Source of the DNA: a virus | DNA length: 64,000 bases | IMG/VR virus record: IMGVR_UViG_3300042542_003748 | Coordinates: 1 to 64,000 of that record | Reading direction: 5' to 3' (one strand) | Shown here: positions 40,257-47,793 of the stretch, piece by piece | Layout of the letters: each line of letters starts with the position of its first letter | Numbering within the stretch: position 1 is the stretch's first letter | Notes under the pieces: generated by a model | The model's database searches: none | Told to the model about the DNA's origin: nothing | What the model saw: only the letters and a program-made list of their open reading frames with translations | Translations under genes and position numbers: made by a program

Positions 40257-40903
40257 AAATTAAGATGTCCTCCTACTTGTATTTTTCTTAGTTTCTCTTC
40301 ATTTTTTTTATCAGCTAAAGGTGTATGTCTCAATGTCAATACACCCTGAACAATTTCTAACTTAGGTAAATCCTTAATAATTGTGTTATAAAGATTCAAA
40401 TGTAATCCAACAGATTTCAATTCTGGTAATGAATGAATACCTGTTCTTTGTAAATATAAACAACCATCAACCTCTTTCAGTTTCGGTAATTCACTAATAC
40501 CACTATCTTCCAAACTAACATCACCAGTTACATATTCCAAATTGGGGAATGAAATATTATCAACCTCAGAACCTCTCAAATTACCATCAATAACTTTCAA
40601 TTTACCGAAATTATTATCAGGATTTTCTTCAGCCAAAATTAAAGTTCCATCAATATAAACAACCTCATTGGTGAAATTATCCAAGTCATCATTATCATCA
40701 GCGTCAATCTCATAATAATCCAATTTACCAATAACCTTAATTCCATCAAATCCTTTAACATCTTTTAATTTGTTATAAAGATTTAAGGTCTTAGTTACAC
40801 CACCTATTGTTTGTAAAAAAGCATTAGGCACATTAAATAATTTACCATCACCCTCACTTTCAATAATCAATCTTAATTGTTCTTCAGTTATTATTAGTTT
40901 CAT
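40253..40903 (-). CDS. Tagged solenoid protein, type B
   Basis: 216 residues. Tag MKLIITEEQLRLIIESE (I13-I14-E15), linker VTKTLNLYNKLKDVKGFDGI, six repeats (FPNLEYVTGDVSLEDSGI, LPKLKEVDGCLYLQRTGI), and the end TPLADKKNEEKLRKIQVGG. Same family as its neighbours. Confidence 0.7.
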   Translation of the reverse strand: MKLIITEEQLRLIIESEGDGKLFNVPNAFLQTIGGVTKTLNLYNKLKDVKGFDGIKVIGKLDYYEIDADDNDDLDNFTNEVVYIDGTLILAEENPDNNFGKLKVIDGNLRGSEVDNISFPNLEYVTGDVSLEDSGISELPKLKEVDGCLYLQRTGIHSLPELKSVGLHLNLYNTIIKDLPKLEIVQGVLTLRHTPLADKKNEEKLRKIQVGGHLNL

Positions 40904-41493
40904 AATAATATATTTCCTCCTACTTGTATTTTATTTCTTAGTTCCTCTCTATTTGTTTTCTTAGCAAAGGGTGTCCCCATCAAGCTCATTGCCTCACCAA
41001 CATATTTTAATTTTGGTAATTCACTTATCTGTGTTTGCCTCAAATTCAAACCACCTCCAACATATTCTAGTTCGGGTAATGATGTAAGATTACTAACAGA
41101 TAACGATAAAAACCCCATAACCTTTTTTAATTTTGGTAATAACACTTCACCTGTCAAATGACCTCTAAAACTACCACCAACATATTCCAATTTATTAAAA
41201 TCGAAATCAAAATCATATTCAGGTAATAAAATATTTCCCTTAACATAAACAATTTCAGGTAATAAACTAAATAAGTGAAAAGTATCGTCAAAGTTCATTA
41301 TTCTCAAGTTCAAGTCACCCAAAATCTTTATACCAACCCAACCTTTTTTAGATTTAGTTTTATGATATAATGTGAATAGTTTATCAATACCTTCTTCATC
41401 CTTTATTAATTCAGTTGGTATAGTAAATAACTTACCACCATTTTCATTCTCAATGATTAATCTATATTGTTCTTCAGTTATTATTAGTTTCAT
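40900..41493 (-). CDS. Tagged solenoid protein, type B
   Basis: 197 residues. Tag MKLIITEEQYRLIIENE (I13-I14-E15), linker KLFTLYHKTKSKKGWVGIKI, repeats (LPKLKKVMGFLSLSVSNL, LPELEYVGGGLNLRQTQI), end TPFAKKTNREELRNKIQVGG. Starts four bases inside the upstream stop. Confidence 0.7.
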   Translation of the reverse strand: MKLIITEEQYRLIIENENGGKLFTIPTELIKDEEGIDKLFTLYHKTKSKKGWVGIKILGDLNLRIMNFDDTFHLFSLLPEIVYVKGNILLPEYDFDFDFNKLEYVGGSFRGHLTGEVLLPKLKKVMGFLSLSVSNLTSLPELEYVGGGLNLRQTQISELPKLKYVGEAMSLMGTPFAKKTNREELRNKIQVGGNILL

Positions 41494-41942
41494 AGATATA
41501 TTTCTCTTCCAACATTTATTTGTTTCTCCAATTCTTCTTTACTAATCTTCTTAGAGAGGGGAGTAAAAAGTAAAGCCAAATAACCCCCAACCGATGATAA
41601 CTTTGGTAATGATTTTATTTTGGTTTTTGTTATATTCAAAAAACCACCAACCTCAGTCAATCTTGGTAAAGATTCTATTTTTGTATTTGCCAAATAAAGA
41701 TTACCACCAACCTTAACCAAATAATCCAAAGTGGTAACATCGGCCTCTCTTTCATATAAATCCAAATCCCCATCAATATAATATCCATCATACTTCCCAC
41801 CCTTCTTTTTATTAATATGTAAAAACATATCATCCAAAGCTGATGGTTTCAAATTCTCAAATGATGTTAAATCAATAAGATTCTTACCATCTTCATTCTC
41901 AATCAGTAATCTATATTGTTCTTCAGTTATTATTAGTTTCAT
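41490..41942 (-). CDS. Tagged solenoid protein, type B, shortest copy
   Basis: 150 residues from the Met at 41942 (a Met two codons earlier would extend it); tag MKLIITEEQYRLLIENE (L13-I14-E15), then about three repeats (LPRLTEVGGFLNITKTKI, LPKLSSVGGYLALL) and the shared TPLSKKISKEELEKQINVG end. First gene of the - strand block; no clear late box in the region just upstream. Confidence 0.68.
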   Translation of the reverse strand: MKLIITEEQYRLLIENEDGKNLIDLTSFENLKPSALDDMFLHINKKKGGKYDGYYIDGDLDLYEREADVTTLDYLVKVGGNLYLANTKIESLPRLTEVGGFLNITKTKIKSLPKLSSVGGYLALLFTPLSKKISKEELEKQINVGREIYL

Positions 41943-42094
41943 ATTCAAATTATATTATCTACATAAATACCATAATGTAATATTAATATACTCACTCACC
42001 TCCATTTCCATTCATTTTTCCCCCATCCCTACGGTCGGGGTCAAACCACTCCGTTATGAATGTCATTCCCCTCGTTCATATATTAATACTACAT

Positions 42095-42118
42095 TATATT
42101 CATTCACATATAATCCCC
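42095..42118 (+). repeat. 24-bp direct repeat, copy 1
   Basis: TATATTCATTCACATATAAT plus CCCC, one mismatch from the copy at 42147. Confidence 0.8.
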
Positions 42119-42146
42119 CATCTAAAAGACCATATTTTACCAATAC

Positions 42147-42170
42147 TATATTCATTTACATATAATCCCC
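42147..42170 (+). repeat. 24-bp direct repeat, copy 2
   Basis: Differs from 42095-42118 at one position (T for C); spacing 52 bp. Confidence 0.8.
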
Positions 42171-42365
42171 ACCATTATGGTAATCCATTATATAACCCAC
42201 ACAATTCCCCCATACAACACTTTTCTATATGTCTTCGACTCTACATATGGTAAGTGGGGAAATGTCCTCTAAGATAGTAATTTACTATGGTATTTCATAA
42301 TAGATATTCCATATCATTCCAGGAAATATATTGGTAAATTATATAAGGGGTTTATGAAAGGATTG

Positions 42366-42379
42366 TTATGGTAATCCAT
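42366..42379 (+). repeat. 14-bp repeat TTATGGTAATCCAT
   Basis: Same 14-mer as at 42175-42188. Confidence 0.6.
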
Positions 42380-42731
42380 CAAAATATGATACGATTTGAT
42401 ACTTAAAGATACGATTAATTCCATCAAAGATGGGGGTTGAAGTATTCATTTTATAACATATATTAATACTATTCCTAAGACATTACATGTCCCACCCGAC
42501 TCAAATATATAACTAACATTTTTATCTGGGAAATGTATATAGTAAAAAAAATACCTCTACAGATACCGCCAGACACAAAAAAGTGGGTTTTTAATACGCT
42601 GGAATGTATTTATCAGTGGTAAGTTGTGGGAAAAGGTGGGAATTAATTACCATAAAACCCTTCAAAGGGATTGTCCCCTCCACCTGACATAATGACATTT
42701 TCAAATTTTTTAACAATTTTAACACATAAAC

Positions 42732-42740
42732 TTATCCACT
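42732..42740 (+). other. DnaA-box-like site
   Basis: TTATCCACT, one base from TTATCCACA, overlapping by two bases the CTGACATAGCGTCAG inverted repeat (42739-42753). Confidence 0.4.
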
Positions 42741-42774
42741 GACATAGCGTCAGGTACATTTTATAAACAAAGTT

Positions 42775-43098
42775 ATGAACAATTATCTATCCAATATCCC
42801 CACCATAATAGAACAAGTAGACAAGGAGTATCATGTTATATACACAATACAAGAAGATACAATGACAATAGTAGGGGGATGTAATTATAAAGAATGGGAA
42901 CAAAGGTCCAAATACCAAACTGAACCTGTCTATCTGCTGACACAAGTATATATGTTCGAAATCATAGATTATATAAATGAAAAATCCCCACTCAACGAGG
43001 GGGATTTAACCAAGCTCCAAATGGAGATAAGAACTGATTCTCTTGCCAAACTAAAAGATTACATATCCTCGTTATCAGGAATACCCATACAAATGTAG
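42775..43098 (+). CDS. Hypothetical protein in the repeat region
   Basis: 107 residues: NNYLSNIPTIIEQVDKEYHV, IYTIQEDTMTIVGGCNYKEW, then a helical end with LQMEIRTDSLAKLKDYISSL. Not recognised. It is the only + gene between the two candidate origin segments. Confidence 0.55.
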   Translation: MNNYLSNIPTIIEQVDKEYHVIYTIQEDTMTIVGGCNYKEWEQRSKYQTEPVYLLTQVYMFEIIDYINEKSPLNEGDLTKLQMEIRTDSLAKLKDYISSLSGIPIQM

Positions 43099-43218
43099 TT
43101 ATTCCAAAACTTGGCAAACAAAGAGGTGGGATATCTCTTGGAAACTTTCTCCCCAAGATAAAAGATAAACCACCATATTAAAACGAGGATGGTCGGTATT
43201 ACTATTAAGTAAATCATA

Positions 43219-43587
43219 TTAACTATATGTATAACGGTTTATTCTAATCTCAGTAAGATGCGTAATTAATGTGTAATAGTTTCTATAAAAATGTGTAGAG
43301 AAGATTGGGGACACCCACTTATTCATATCTTGTCTAACAATATCCTGTACATCTCTATAGTCACTCCTATTACCCCTACCATTCTTAAATAAGGTAATAT
43401 TACGACCATAACCACTTCTAACACATTCAATCACCTTGATGTTCAAATCAATATACTTATACTCTCCCTTCCAATGTCTACTATCAATCTTCACATTAAC
43501 ATTCACCTTGTAAGTAATGGTCAATCCATATCCCTGACAAGTAAATGTCTTTCCCTTCATAAGTTTCTTTACAATGTTTTCAATCAT
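43219..43587 (-). CDS. Hypothetical basic protein
   Basis: 122 residues from the ATG at 43587, placed 22 bp after an exact host-type promoter; a longer frame would start upstream of it. Basic, beta-rich (FTCQGYGLTITYKVNVNVKI, LNIKVIECVRSGYGRNITLF). Not recognised. Confidence 0.6.
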   Translation of the reverse strand: MIENIVKKLMKGKTFTCQGYGLTITYKVNVNVKIDSRHWKGEYKYIDLNIKVIECVRSGYGRNITLFKNGRGNRSDYRDVQDIVRQDMNKWVSPIFSTHFYRNYYTLITHLTEIRINRYTYS

Positions 43588-43609
43588 AGTGGTGGTGTTT
43601 GTGATACAA

Positions 43610-43640
43610 CAAAGATAATAAACCATCCCCACACTACAAA
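43610..43640 (-). promoter_or_regulatory. Bacteroidota-type promoter, - strand
   Basis: On the - strand TTTG at 43640-43637, 19 nt, TATCTTTG at 43617-43610. Exact consensus, 22 bp before the ATG. Confidence 0.8.
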
Positions 43641-43646
43641 ACATTT

Positions 43647-44021
43647 CTAATTAATTCTTTTCCCCTTGCGATACATTACCACAAACGGATTATCATAAGT
43701 CCTATTCAATACCTCCATCAACTTCAATGCCTCAGTATAACTATTAACAATGGTTGGGGATATGGTATATCTATATACTTCCCTACCACTCGGTAATAAA
43801 CAATAGTCCACCTCACATCTATGCGTCCTCAAATACTTACCAAACTTATTCCTGTCTACATAGGATGATGATACAACCTGTACACGATAGGTCATCTCAC
43901 TCATATTAAGTGAGTCAATTAATTGAATGGTCTTATTGGTGGGGTTGAACATACTCGAACAATCTATTCCCTGAGAATACAATGAACCCCCAACCAACAT
44001 TAATAATAATGTCTTCTTCAT
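43647..44021 (-). CDS. Secreted hypothetical protein
   Basis: 124 residues from the ATG at 44021, chosen because it gives a signal peptide (KKTLLLMLVGGSLYSQG) and follows a host-type promoter. After the signal a mature part with three Cys (IDCSSMF, CEVDYCLLPSG) and YRYTISPTIVNSYTEALKLM, followed by NRTYDNPFVVMYRKG, resembles a SPOR-like fold in outline; unconfirmed. Confidence 0.65.
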   Translation of the reverse strand: MKKTLLLMLVGGSLYSQGIDCSSMFNPTNKTIQLIDSLNMSEMTYRVQVVSSSYVDRNKFGKYLRTHRCEVDYCLLPSGREVYRYTISPTIVNSYTEALKLMEVLNRTYDNPFVVMYRKGKRIN

Positions 44022-44048
44022 ATTGGTTCTTGATTTAAGTGTGAACAA

Positions 44049-44080
44049 CAAAGGTAATATATGGTGCCGGCATTACCAAA
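44049..44080 (-). promoter_or_regulatory. Bacteroidota-type promoter, - strand
   Basis: TACCTTTG on the - strand (44056-44049) with TTTG 20 nt further up (44080-44077); 27 bp before the start at 44021. Confidence 0.7.
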
Positions 44081-44440
44081 CATTCCCCCATCTTTATTTT
44101 ATTATTGTTATCCACATTGTCATCTTGTCAGTGGATAACTATGTTCATATCCCCATCATATACGAGAGCATTACCTATGTCATATTGTCATAGGGTTTCA
44201 TTTGACATAGGAGGGGCTATCTATTTTATTTGATTGTTTGAAATGGTATGGGTGGGGTTGGTGGCCTATATGGGGGGTGGTATGGGTATATACCCCCCTC
44301 CTCCGTATCCCCCCTCCCTATATTTGTCGTATTTTTCGTAAAAAGGGGGGACAATCCCCTAAACAAAGTATATGGGTGAAAAAATATTTATGGAAAAAAT
44401 TCTGAAAATTGGAAAAATGTCCCTATATTGAAAAAAAAAT
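44081..44440. other. Non-coding region with DnaA-box-like sites and G/C runs (possible origin, right part)
   Basis: Has TTATCCACA at 44108-44116 (exact DnaA box), its inverse AGTGGATAA at 44130-44138, a TGTCATCTTGTCA and a symmetrical CCTATG...CATAGG around TCATATTGTCA at 44173-44193. 44210-44350 has runs of G on one side and of C on the other with no open frame. Nothing else recognised. Confidence 0.5.
44108..44116 (+). other. DnaA box
   Basis: TTATCCACA, identical to the DnaA consensus, 14 bp before an inverted TTATCCACT. Confidence 0.45.
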
Positions 44441-44472
44441 TTTGGGAAATTGGAAAATTACTCCTATCTTTA
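44441..44472 (+). promoter_or_regulatory. Bacteroidota-type promoter
   Basis: TTTG at 44441, 20 nt, TATCTTTA at 44465-44472; 15 bp before the HNH gene's ATG. Confidence 0.6.
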
Positions 44473-44487
44473 AAAAAATCGAATAAT

Positions 44488-45237
44488 ATGTGTGGAGTAA
44501 AAAAAGTGTGTAGTTCTTGTAAAATTGGGAAGGTACTGGATGATTTTTTCAATGACAAAAAGGGGACATATGGTAAGGCTAGTTATTGTAAACCTTGTAC
44601 TAGTATTAGAAAGAAAAATGAATATGAAAAAAACAAAGAATCAATATTGCTCAAGCGAAAAGAACGTCACAAAAAAACCTATGTAAAAAAGGAAAAAGGA
44701 ATTGACAATATAATAGGTATGAGGGTAGGTAGATTAGTTGTTACTGAATTTGTTGAGTCGGTAAAGAACTATGGTGTTAAATGGAAATGTCAATGTGATT
44801 GTGGTAATGAGGTGGATGTTTTCAGAAAGGATTTGACAAAAAAACAAAATCCAACAAGGTCTTGTGGATGTTTGGTTAAAGATATTGTTAGTGAAAGAAT
44901 GTCGGGGTCTAATCATTATAATTGGAAGGGGGGTGAACCAATAGTTAATGGGAAGGGATATCTTGAATATAGACATGGTGAATTCAGAGGGATGCGAGAA
45001 CATAGGGTTATATATGAACAACACTACGGAATCAAATTATTACCCCACCAAAACATACATCATATAAATGGGATAAGGACTGACAATAGAATTGAGAATT
45101 TGGAGTTATGGGATACATCACAACCTGCGGGACAAAGGATAGATGAAAAGATTAATTTTTATTTTAGCCTATTGAAAGAGTATAAAGAACATCCGTTATA
45201 TAAAGAATTAATTGAGCAACAAATTGCGGAATTATAA
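44488..45237 (+). CDS. HNH endonuclease with zinc-ribbon start
   Basis: 249 residues from the ATG at 44488, preferred because the promoter lies just before it. N-terminal Cys pairs (CSSCKIGK and CKPC, about 9-40), a middle Cys region (KWKCQCDCGNE, SCGCLVKD) and a C-terminal HNH_3 domain: MREHRVIYEQHYGIKLLPHQ, NIHHINGIRTDNRIENLELW. Such proteins act as homing endonucleases or mobile DNA nucleases. It sits alone by the non-coding region, which fits a mobile insertion. Confidence 0.85.
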   Translation: MCGVKKVCSSCKIGKVLDDFFNDKKGTYGKASYCKPCTSIRKKNEYEKNKESILLKRKERHKKTYVKKEKGIDNIIGMRVGRLVVTEFVESVKNYGVKWKCQCDCGNEVDVFRKDLTKKQNPTRSCGCLVKDIVSERMSGSNHYNWKGGEPIVNGKGYLEYRHGEFRGMREHRVIYEQHYGIKLLPHQNIHHINGIRTDNRIENLELWDTSQPAGQRIDEKINFYFSLLKEYKEHPLYKELIEQQIAEL

Positions 45238-45280
45238 TTTTCTCGTTATCACTCGTATTCAAATCCCCAACCCATTTTTT
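45238..45280 (+). repeat. Intergenic repeat, copy 1
   Basis: TTTTCTCGTTATCACTCG TATTCAAATCCCC then AACCC and a T run. Copies at 45983, 46495 and 49581 share CACTCGTATTCAAATCCCC or a close variant. This copy is followed by no late-type box. Confidence 0.7.
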
Positions 45281-45364
45281 GGGAAAAAATCTGATGTGTA
45301 CAAATATAAGTGAAATTGTAAAAAAAATATTTTTGGAAAAATTTTAGAAATTGTGAAATAGTAA

Positions 45365-45372
45365 TATCTTTG
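45365..45372 (+). promoter_or_regulatory. Host-type -7 element (TATCTTTG)
   Basis: Exact TAnnTTTG, 30 bp before the ATG at 45403; -33 region is only TTTT at the expected distance. Confidence 0.6.
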
Positions 45373-45402
45373 TTGAGATTACTAACAAAAAAAAATACTA
45401 AA

Positions 45403-45945
45403 ATGAAAAAATTAAGTCCAAGTCAGCAAGTAAGAATTAAAGCTTGTTATATTCTTATCAAAGGATGTTTAAAAGATTGTATTGAAGCTAGGAATAATGA
45501 TATTATATTATACGATGCTTTGGTTAGTTCATTAAGGAGTCAGATATTTGATGTTTCTTTTTTTGATACTGGATTAAAATCTGTTGGTGTAATTGAATTG
45601 GAGAAAGTGATAAAGGAAATGAAAAAGAATGGGATGATTAGTGAACTTAAAAAGGATGAGTTTAAGATAGTTAAGGAGCATGTTGTTAATAGGGTTGTTA
45701 TTGTTGTGTTGTTATTGGAATATCTTCAACAAAACCCTGATATGACGATTGAGGAGTTTACTGATTTTTTATATAAGTACAATGTTACGGTGACAGTAAC
45801 CAAGATGGAACATAATAGTTTGTCGGCAACTACTGGTTATTACATAAAGGATATTACTGATTATGAAAGTAGAAATATCATCATTTATAATTTTGACACT
45901 ATATTTGAAAACATAAAGATAAATCCTAATCTTATTATTAGGTAA
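45403..45945 (+). CDS. Hypothetical helical protein
   Basis: 180 residues from the ATG at 45403 (a TTG 11 codons earlier overlaps the promoter). KKLSPSQQVRIKACYILIKG, IEARNNDIILYDALVSSLRS, then a long helix and a mixed C terminus (TVTVTKMEHNSLSATTGYY). Not recognised; untagged. Confidence 0.6.
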   Translation: MKKLSPSQQVRIKACYILIKGCLKDCIEARNNDIILYDALVSSLRSQIFDVSFFDTGLKSVGVIELEKVIKEMKKNGMISELKKDEFKIVKEHVVNRVVIVVLLLEYLQQNPDMTIEEFTDFLYKYNVTVTVTKMEHNSLSATTGYYIKDITDYESRNIIIYNFDTIFENIKINPNLIIR

Positions 45946-45950
45946 ATTAG

Positions 45951-45978
45951 TTTCCCCATTCATTATAGAGTGGGGTTT
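45951..45978 (+). terminator. Rho-independent terminator
   Basis: CCCCATT ... AGTGGGG hairpin followed by TTTTAT, 6 bp after the stop; directly followed by repeat copy 2. Confidence 0.7.
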
Positions 45979-45982
45979 TATA

Positions 45983-46023
45983 TTTTCTCGTTTCACTCGT
46001 ATTCAAATCCCCAGCCCCTTTTT
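45983..46023 (+). repeat. Intergenic repeat, copy 2
   Basis: TTTCTCGTTTCACTCGTATT CAAATCCCC, then AGCCCCTTTTT; 8 bp upstream of a late-type box. Confidence 0.75.
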
Positions 46024-46030
46024 AATTTTG

Positions 46031-46042
46031 TATATTTATATT
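46031..46042 (+). promoter_or_regulatory. TATATTTATATT box
   Basis: 12 bp before the type A tagged gene at 46054. Confidence 0.6.
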
Positions 46043-46053
46043 AAAATTGATTT

Positions 46054-46488
46054 ATGAAAAGAATTATAAGATTAACAGAGGGTGAATTAATTAAATTGGT
46101 AAATAGAATAATTTCTGAGCAGAATGTTGATTTGTATATTGACCAAGCTCCTCCTGGTGTTCCCACCTTTCAAGGTAAGATTGATATGGAAAAGATTGGT
46201 AAGGAATTGGGGATGGTTTTTGTCAACAATCAATTATATTATAAGGGTAAGAATGGTGGGGAATTAGAGTTGAAGGTTGGACCTAAGATTGTTGATGATG
46301 AGAGTACATATCGTTTGTTTGTTACTAGTCCCACATCTAATGTTGAACTGTCAAAGAAATTAATTAATGGAGTGGGTACGACAATGAATATGGAGAATGG
46401 GAAGACATTGGTATGGCAGGGTTATTTTAAGATGCCTGATTTTGATAAATTGAAGATGGAGATTAAATCGATAATGGGGTTATTATAA
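46054..46488 (+). CDS. Tagged protein, type A, beta-rich body
   Basis: 144 residues. Tag MKRIIRLTEGELIKLVNRIISEQ-like, reading I20-S21-E22/Q23. Body from DLYIDQAPPGVPTF to FKMPDFDKLKMEI, with a hairpin NQLYYKGKNGGELELKVG; a small domain with likely beta core. Unknown family. Confidence 0.7.
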   Translation: MKRIIRLTEGELIKLVNRIISEQNVDLYIDQAPPGVPTFQGKIDMEKIGKELGMVFVNNQLYYKGKNGGELELKVGPKIVDDESTYRLFVTSPTSNVELSKKLINGVGTTMNMENGKTLVWQGYFKMPDFDKLKMEIKSIMGLL

Positions 46489-46494
46489 TATAAT

Positions 46495-46535
46495 TTTTCT
46501 CCCTTCGGTCGTATTCAATCCCCAACCCCTTTTTT
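46495..46535 (+). repeat. Intergenic repeat, copy 3
   Basis: TTTTTCTCCCTTCGGTCGTA then TTCAATCCCCAACCCC and a T run; the CACTCG part is replaced by CTTCGGTCG. 9 bp before a late-type box. Confidence 0.7.
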
Positions 46536-46544
46536 GAAATAAAA

Positions 46545-46558
46545 TATATTTATAAATA
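46545..46558 (+). promoter_or_regulatory. TATATTTATAAATA box
   Basis: Identical to the box at 15846; 7 bp before the ATG at 46566. Confidence 0.65.
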
Positions 46559-46565
46559 AAAAATT

Positions 46566-47102
46566 ATGAAACATTTATTAAACGATTTATCTGGTGAAGA
46601 AAAAAATAGAATCTTGGAACAATATAATAATTCCTTGATTGTTGAAACACAAAAATTCAATAAATTATTGAAATCAAGTTTGGGAAATGTAAAACCATTA
46701 ATGGAAATGGATGGTGATGATGAATTTGAAATGACAAATGATGATGAATCAAGTGAATATCCTACCTATGAACAATTTAAGGATGAAATTGATGATTTCT
46801 TTTCTAACTATGGTGATTATATAAATCCTGAAAGATTAAAGCAAGAGGTTGATATGTTATTGGGTTTTATGAATGATGACTTTGAATATATTGGTGAGGG
46901 AAATGAGGAAAGGGTGGATGATGATGTTTCATATGAAAAAAAGGGTTCTCCATTGGTAACCATAACTGTGGATGGTGGTGATTTAATCAAGGCATATCTT
47001 GATAATGATTATAGATATGACTATGGTGTTAATTCTGTGGAATTGGGGGGTAGATTTTTCTTTGATGAGAATGTATATAATGACTTTATAAATAAAAACT
47101 AA
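46566..47102 (+). CDS. Tagged protein, type E
   Basis: 178 residues. Start MKHLLNDLSGEEKNRILEQ (I16-L17-E18/Q19), then a linker FNKLLKSSLGNVKPLMEMDG, which I recall from other aquatic phage proteins. The body is acidic, with a small beta-rich C-terminal domain (KKGSPLVTITVDGGDLIKAY). Unknown function; followed three bases later by a type A gene. Confidence 0.65.
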   Translation: MKHLLNDLSGEEKNRILEQYNNSLIVETQKFNKLLKSSLGNVKPLMEMDGDDEFEMTNDDESSEYPTYEQFKDEIDDFFSNYGDYINPERLKQEVDMLLGFMNDDFEYIGEGNEERVDDDVSYEKKGSPLVTITVDGGDLIKAYLDNDYRYDYGVNSVELGGRFFFDENVYNDFINKN

Positions 47103-47105
47103 AAT

Positions 47106-47723
47106 ATGAAAAAAATAATTAGACTAACTGAAAGAGATTTATTAAGTTTGGTTAAACAAACAATAAATGAAATGGAAGAAAACAAAAAAGAATTTCCAAA
47201 ATCGTATAGAGAATTATATGATGATTTACCCCAAGAATTAAAAGAATTATTATTCAAACAATGGGATGCAAAACAGAATCCAAAATGGCATCCTGAGGGT
47301 AATTCATTAAAACATATTTTGGTTGTAATCAAGAGGGCGTATCATCATTATCCTGATGACCCCAATATGATAATGACCGCATTATTTCATGATTTGGGTA
47401 AAATGGATACCTATGGAATTAATCCTAAGACAGGAGAACCTACCGCATATGGACATGAAGATAAATCAGAAAAATATGTTGAACAATTTAGAGATTGGGT
47501 TGAATCTTATGAAGGAACTGATGTTGATGAAATAAAATATTTGGTTAAAAACCATATGAAGATTAAGCCATCAACTTGGGATGTTATGAAGGATGCAAAA
47601 AAAGAACCAATATCTTCTCATCCAGCATTTGATAAGTTGAAAGGTTTTACTGATAAGTTGGATGGTGGAGGTACAAATATATCTGAAGCCAAGATACGAG
47701 AAATAATTAGAAGGTTGGTTTAA
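47106..47723 (+). CDS. Tagged HD-domain hydrolase
   Basis: 205 residues. Tag MKKIIRLTERDL, SLVKQTINE (I20-N21-E22), then an HD phosphohydrolase: His in SLKHILVVIKRAYHHY, HD pair in TALFHDLGKMDTYG, a later His in AYGHEDKSEKY and Asp/Lys further on. It may act on nucleotides or phosphorylated metabolites. The short C terminus ends REIIRRLV. A terminator follows. Confidence 0.78.
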   Translation: MKKIIRLTERDLLSLVKQTINEMEENKKEFPKSYRELYDDLPQELKELLFKQWDAKQNPKWHPEGNSLKHILVVIKRAYHHYPDDPNMIMTALFHDLGKMDTYGINPKTGEPTAYGHEDKSEKYVEQFRDWVESYEGTDVDEIKYLVKNHMKIKPSTWDVMKDAKKEPISSHPAFDKLKGFTDKLDGGGTNISEAKIREIIRRLV

Positions 47724-47729
47724 AATTTA

Positions 47730-47764
47730 ATAATCCCCACTCTTACATAGGTGGGGATTATTAT
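47730..47764 (+). terminator. Rho-independent terminator
   Basis: AATCCCCAC ... GTGGGGATT hairpin plus T-rich tract between the HD gene and the next late-type box. Confidence 0.85.
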
Positions 47765-47770
47765 TTGACT

Positions 47771-47786
47771 GATATATTTATAAATA
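47771..47786 (+). promoter_or_regulatory. gATATATTTATAAATA box
   Basis: GATATATTTATAAATA 7 bp before the ATG at 47794. Confidence 0.65.
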
Positions 47787-47793
47787 AAAATTT

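Larger units (their letters stand above)
41943..42774. other. Non-coding, repeat-rich region (possible origin, left part)
   Basis: No convincing gene in 830 bp. Holds a pair of 24-bp repeats at 42095 and 42147, CATATATTAATACT at 42077 and 42457, TTATGGTAATCCAT at 42175 and 42366, a DnaA-box-like TTATCCACT at 42732, and CTGACATAGCGTCAG (42739-42753), an inverted repeat; a related TGACATAATGACA lies at 42683. C-rich composition differs from neighbours. Confidence 0.6.

Noticed and set aside
41943-42774. tmRNA to pair with SmpB
   Set aside because: No tRNA-like ends or tag reading frame with Ala-Ala stop were found; only repeats are seen.
43219-43644. Long start for the basic protein at 43587
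   Set aside because: The extended frame would begin upstream of an exact host promoter; the ATG after it is more likely.
45238-45280. T-arm of a tRNA (ATTCAAATCCCC) in the intergenic repeat
   Set aside because: No acceptor stem, D-arm or anticodon arm can be folded around it and it recurs as a repeat.
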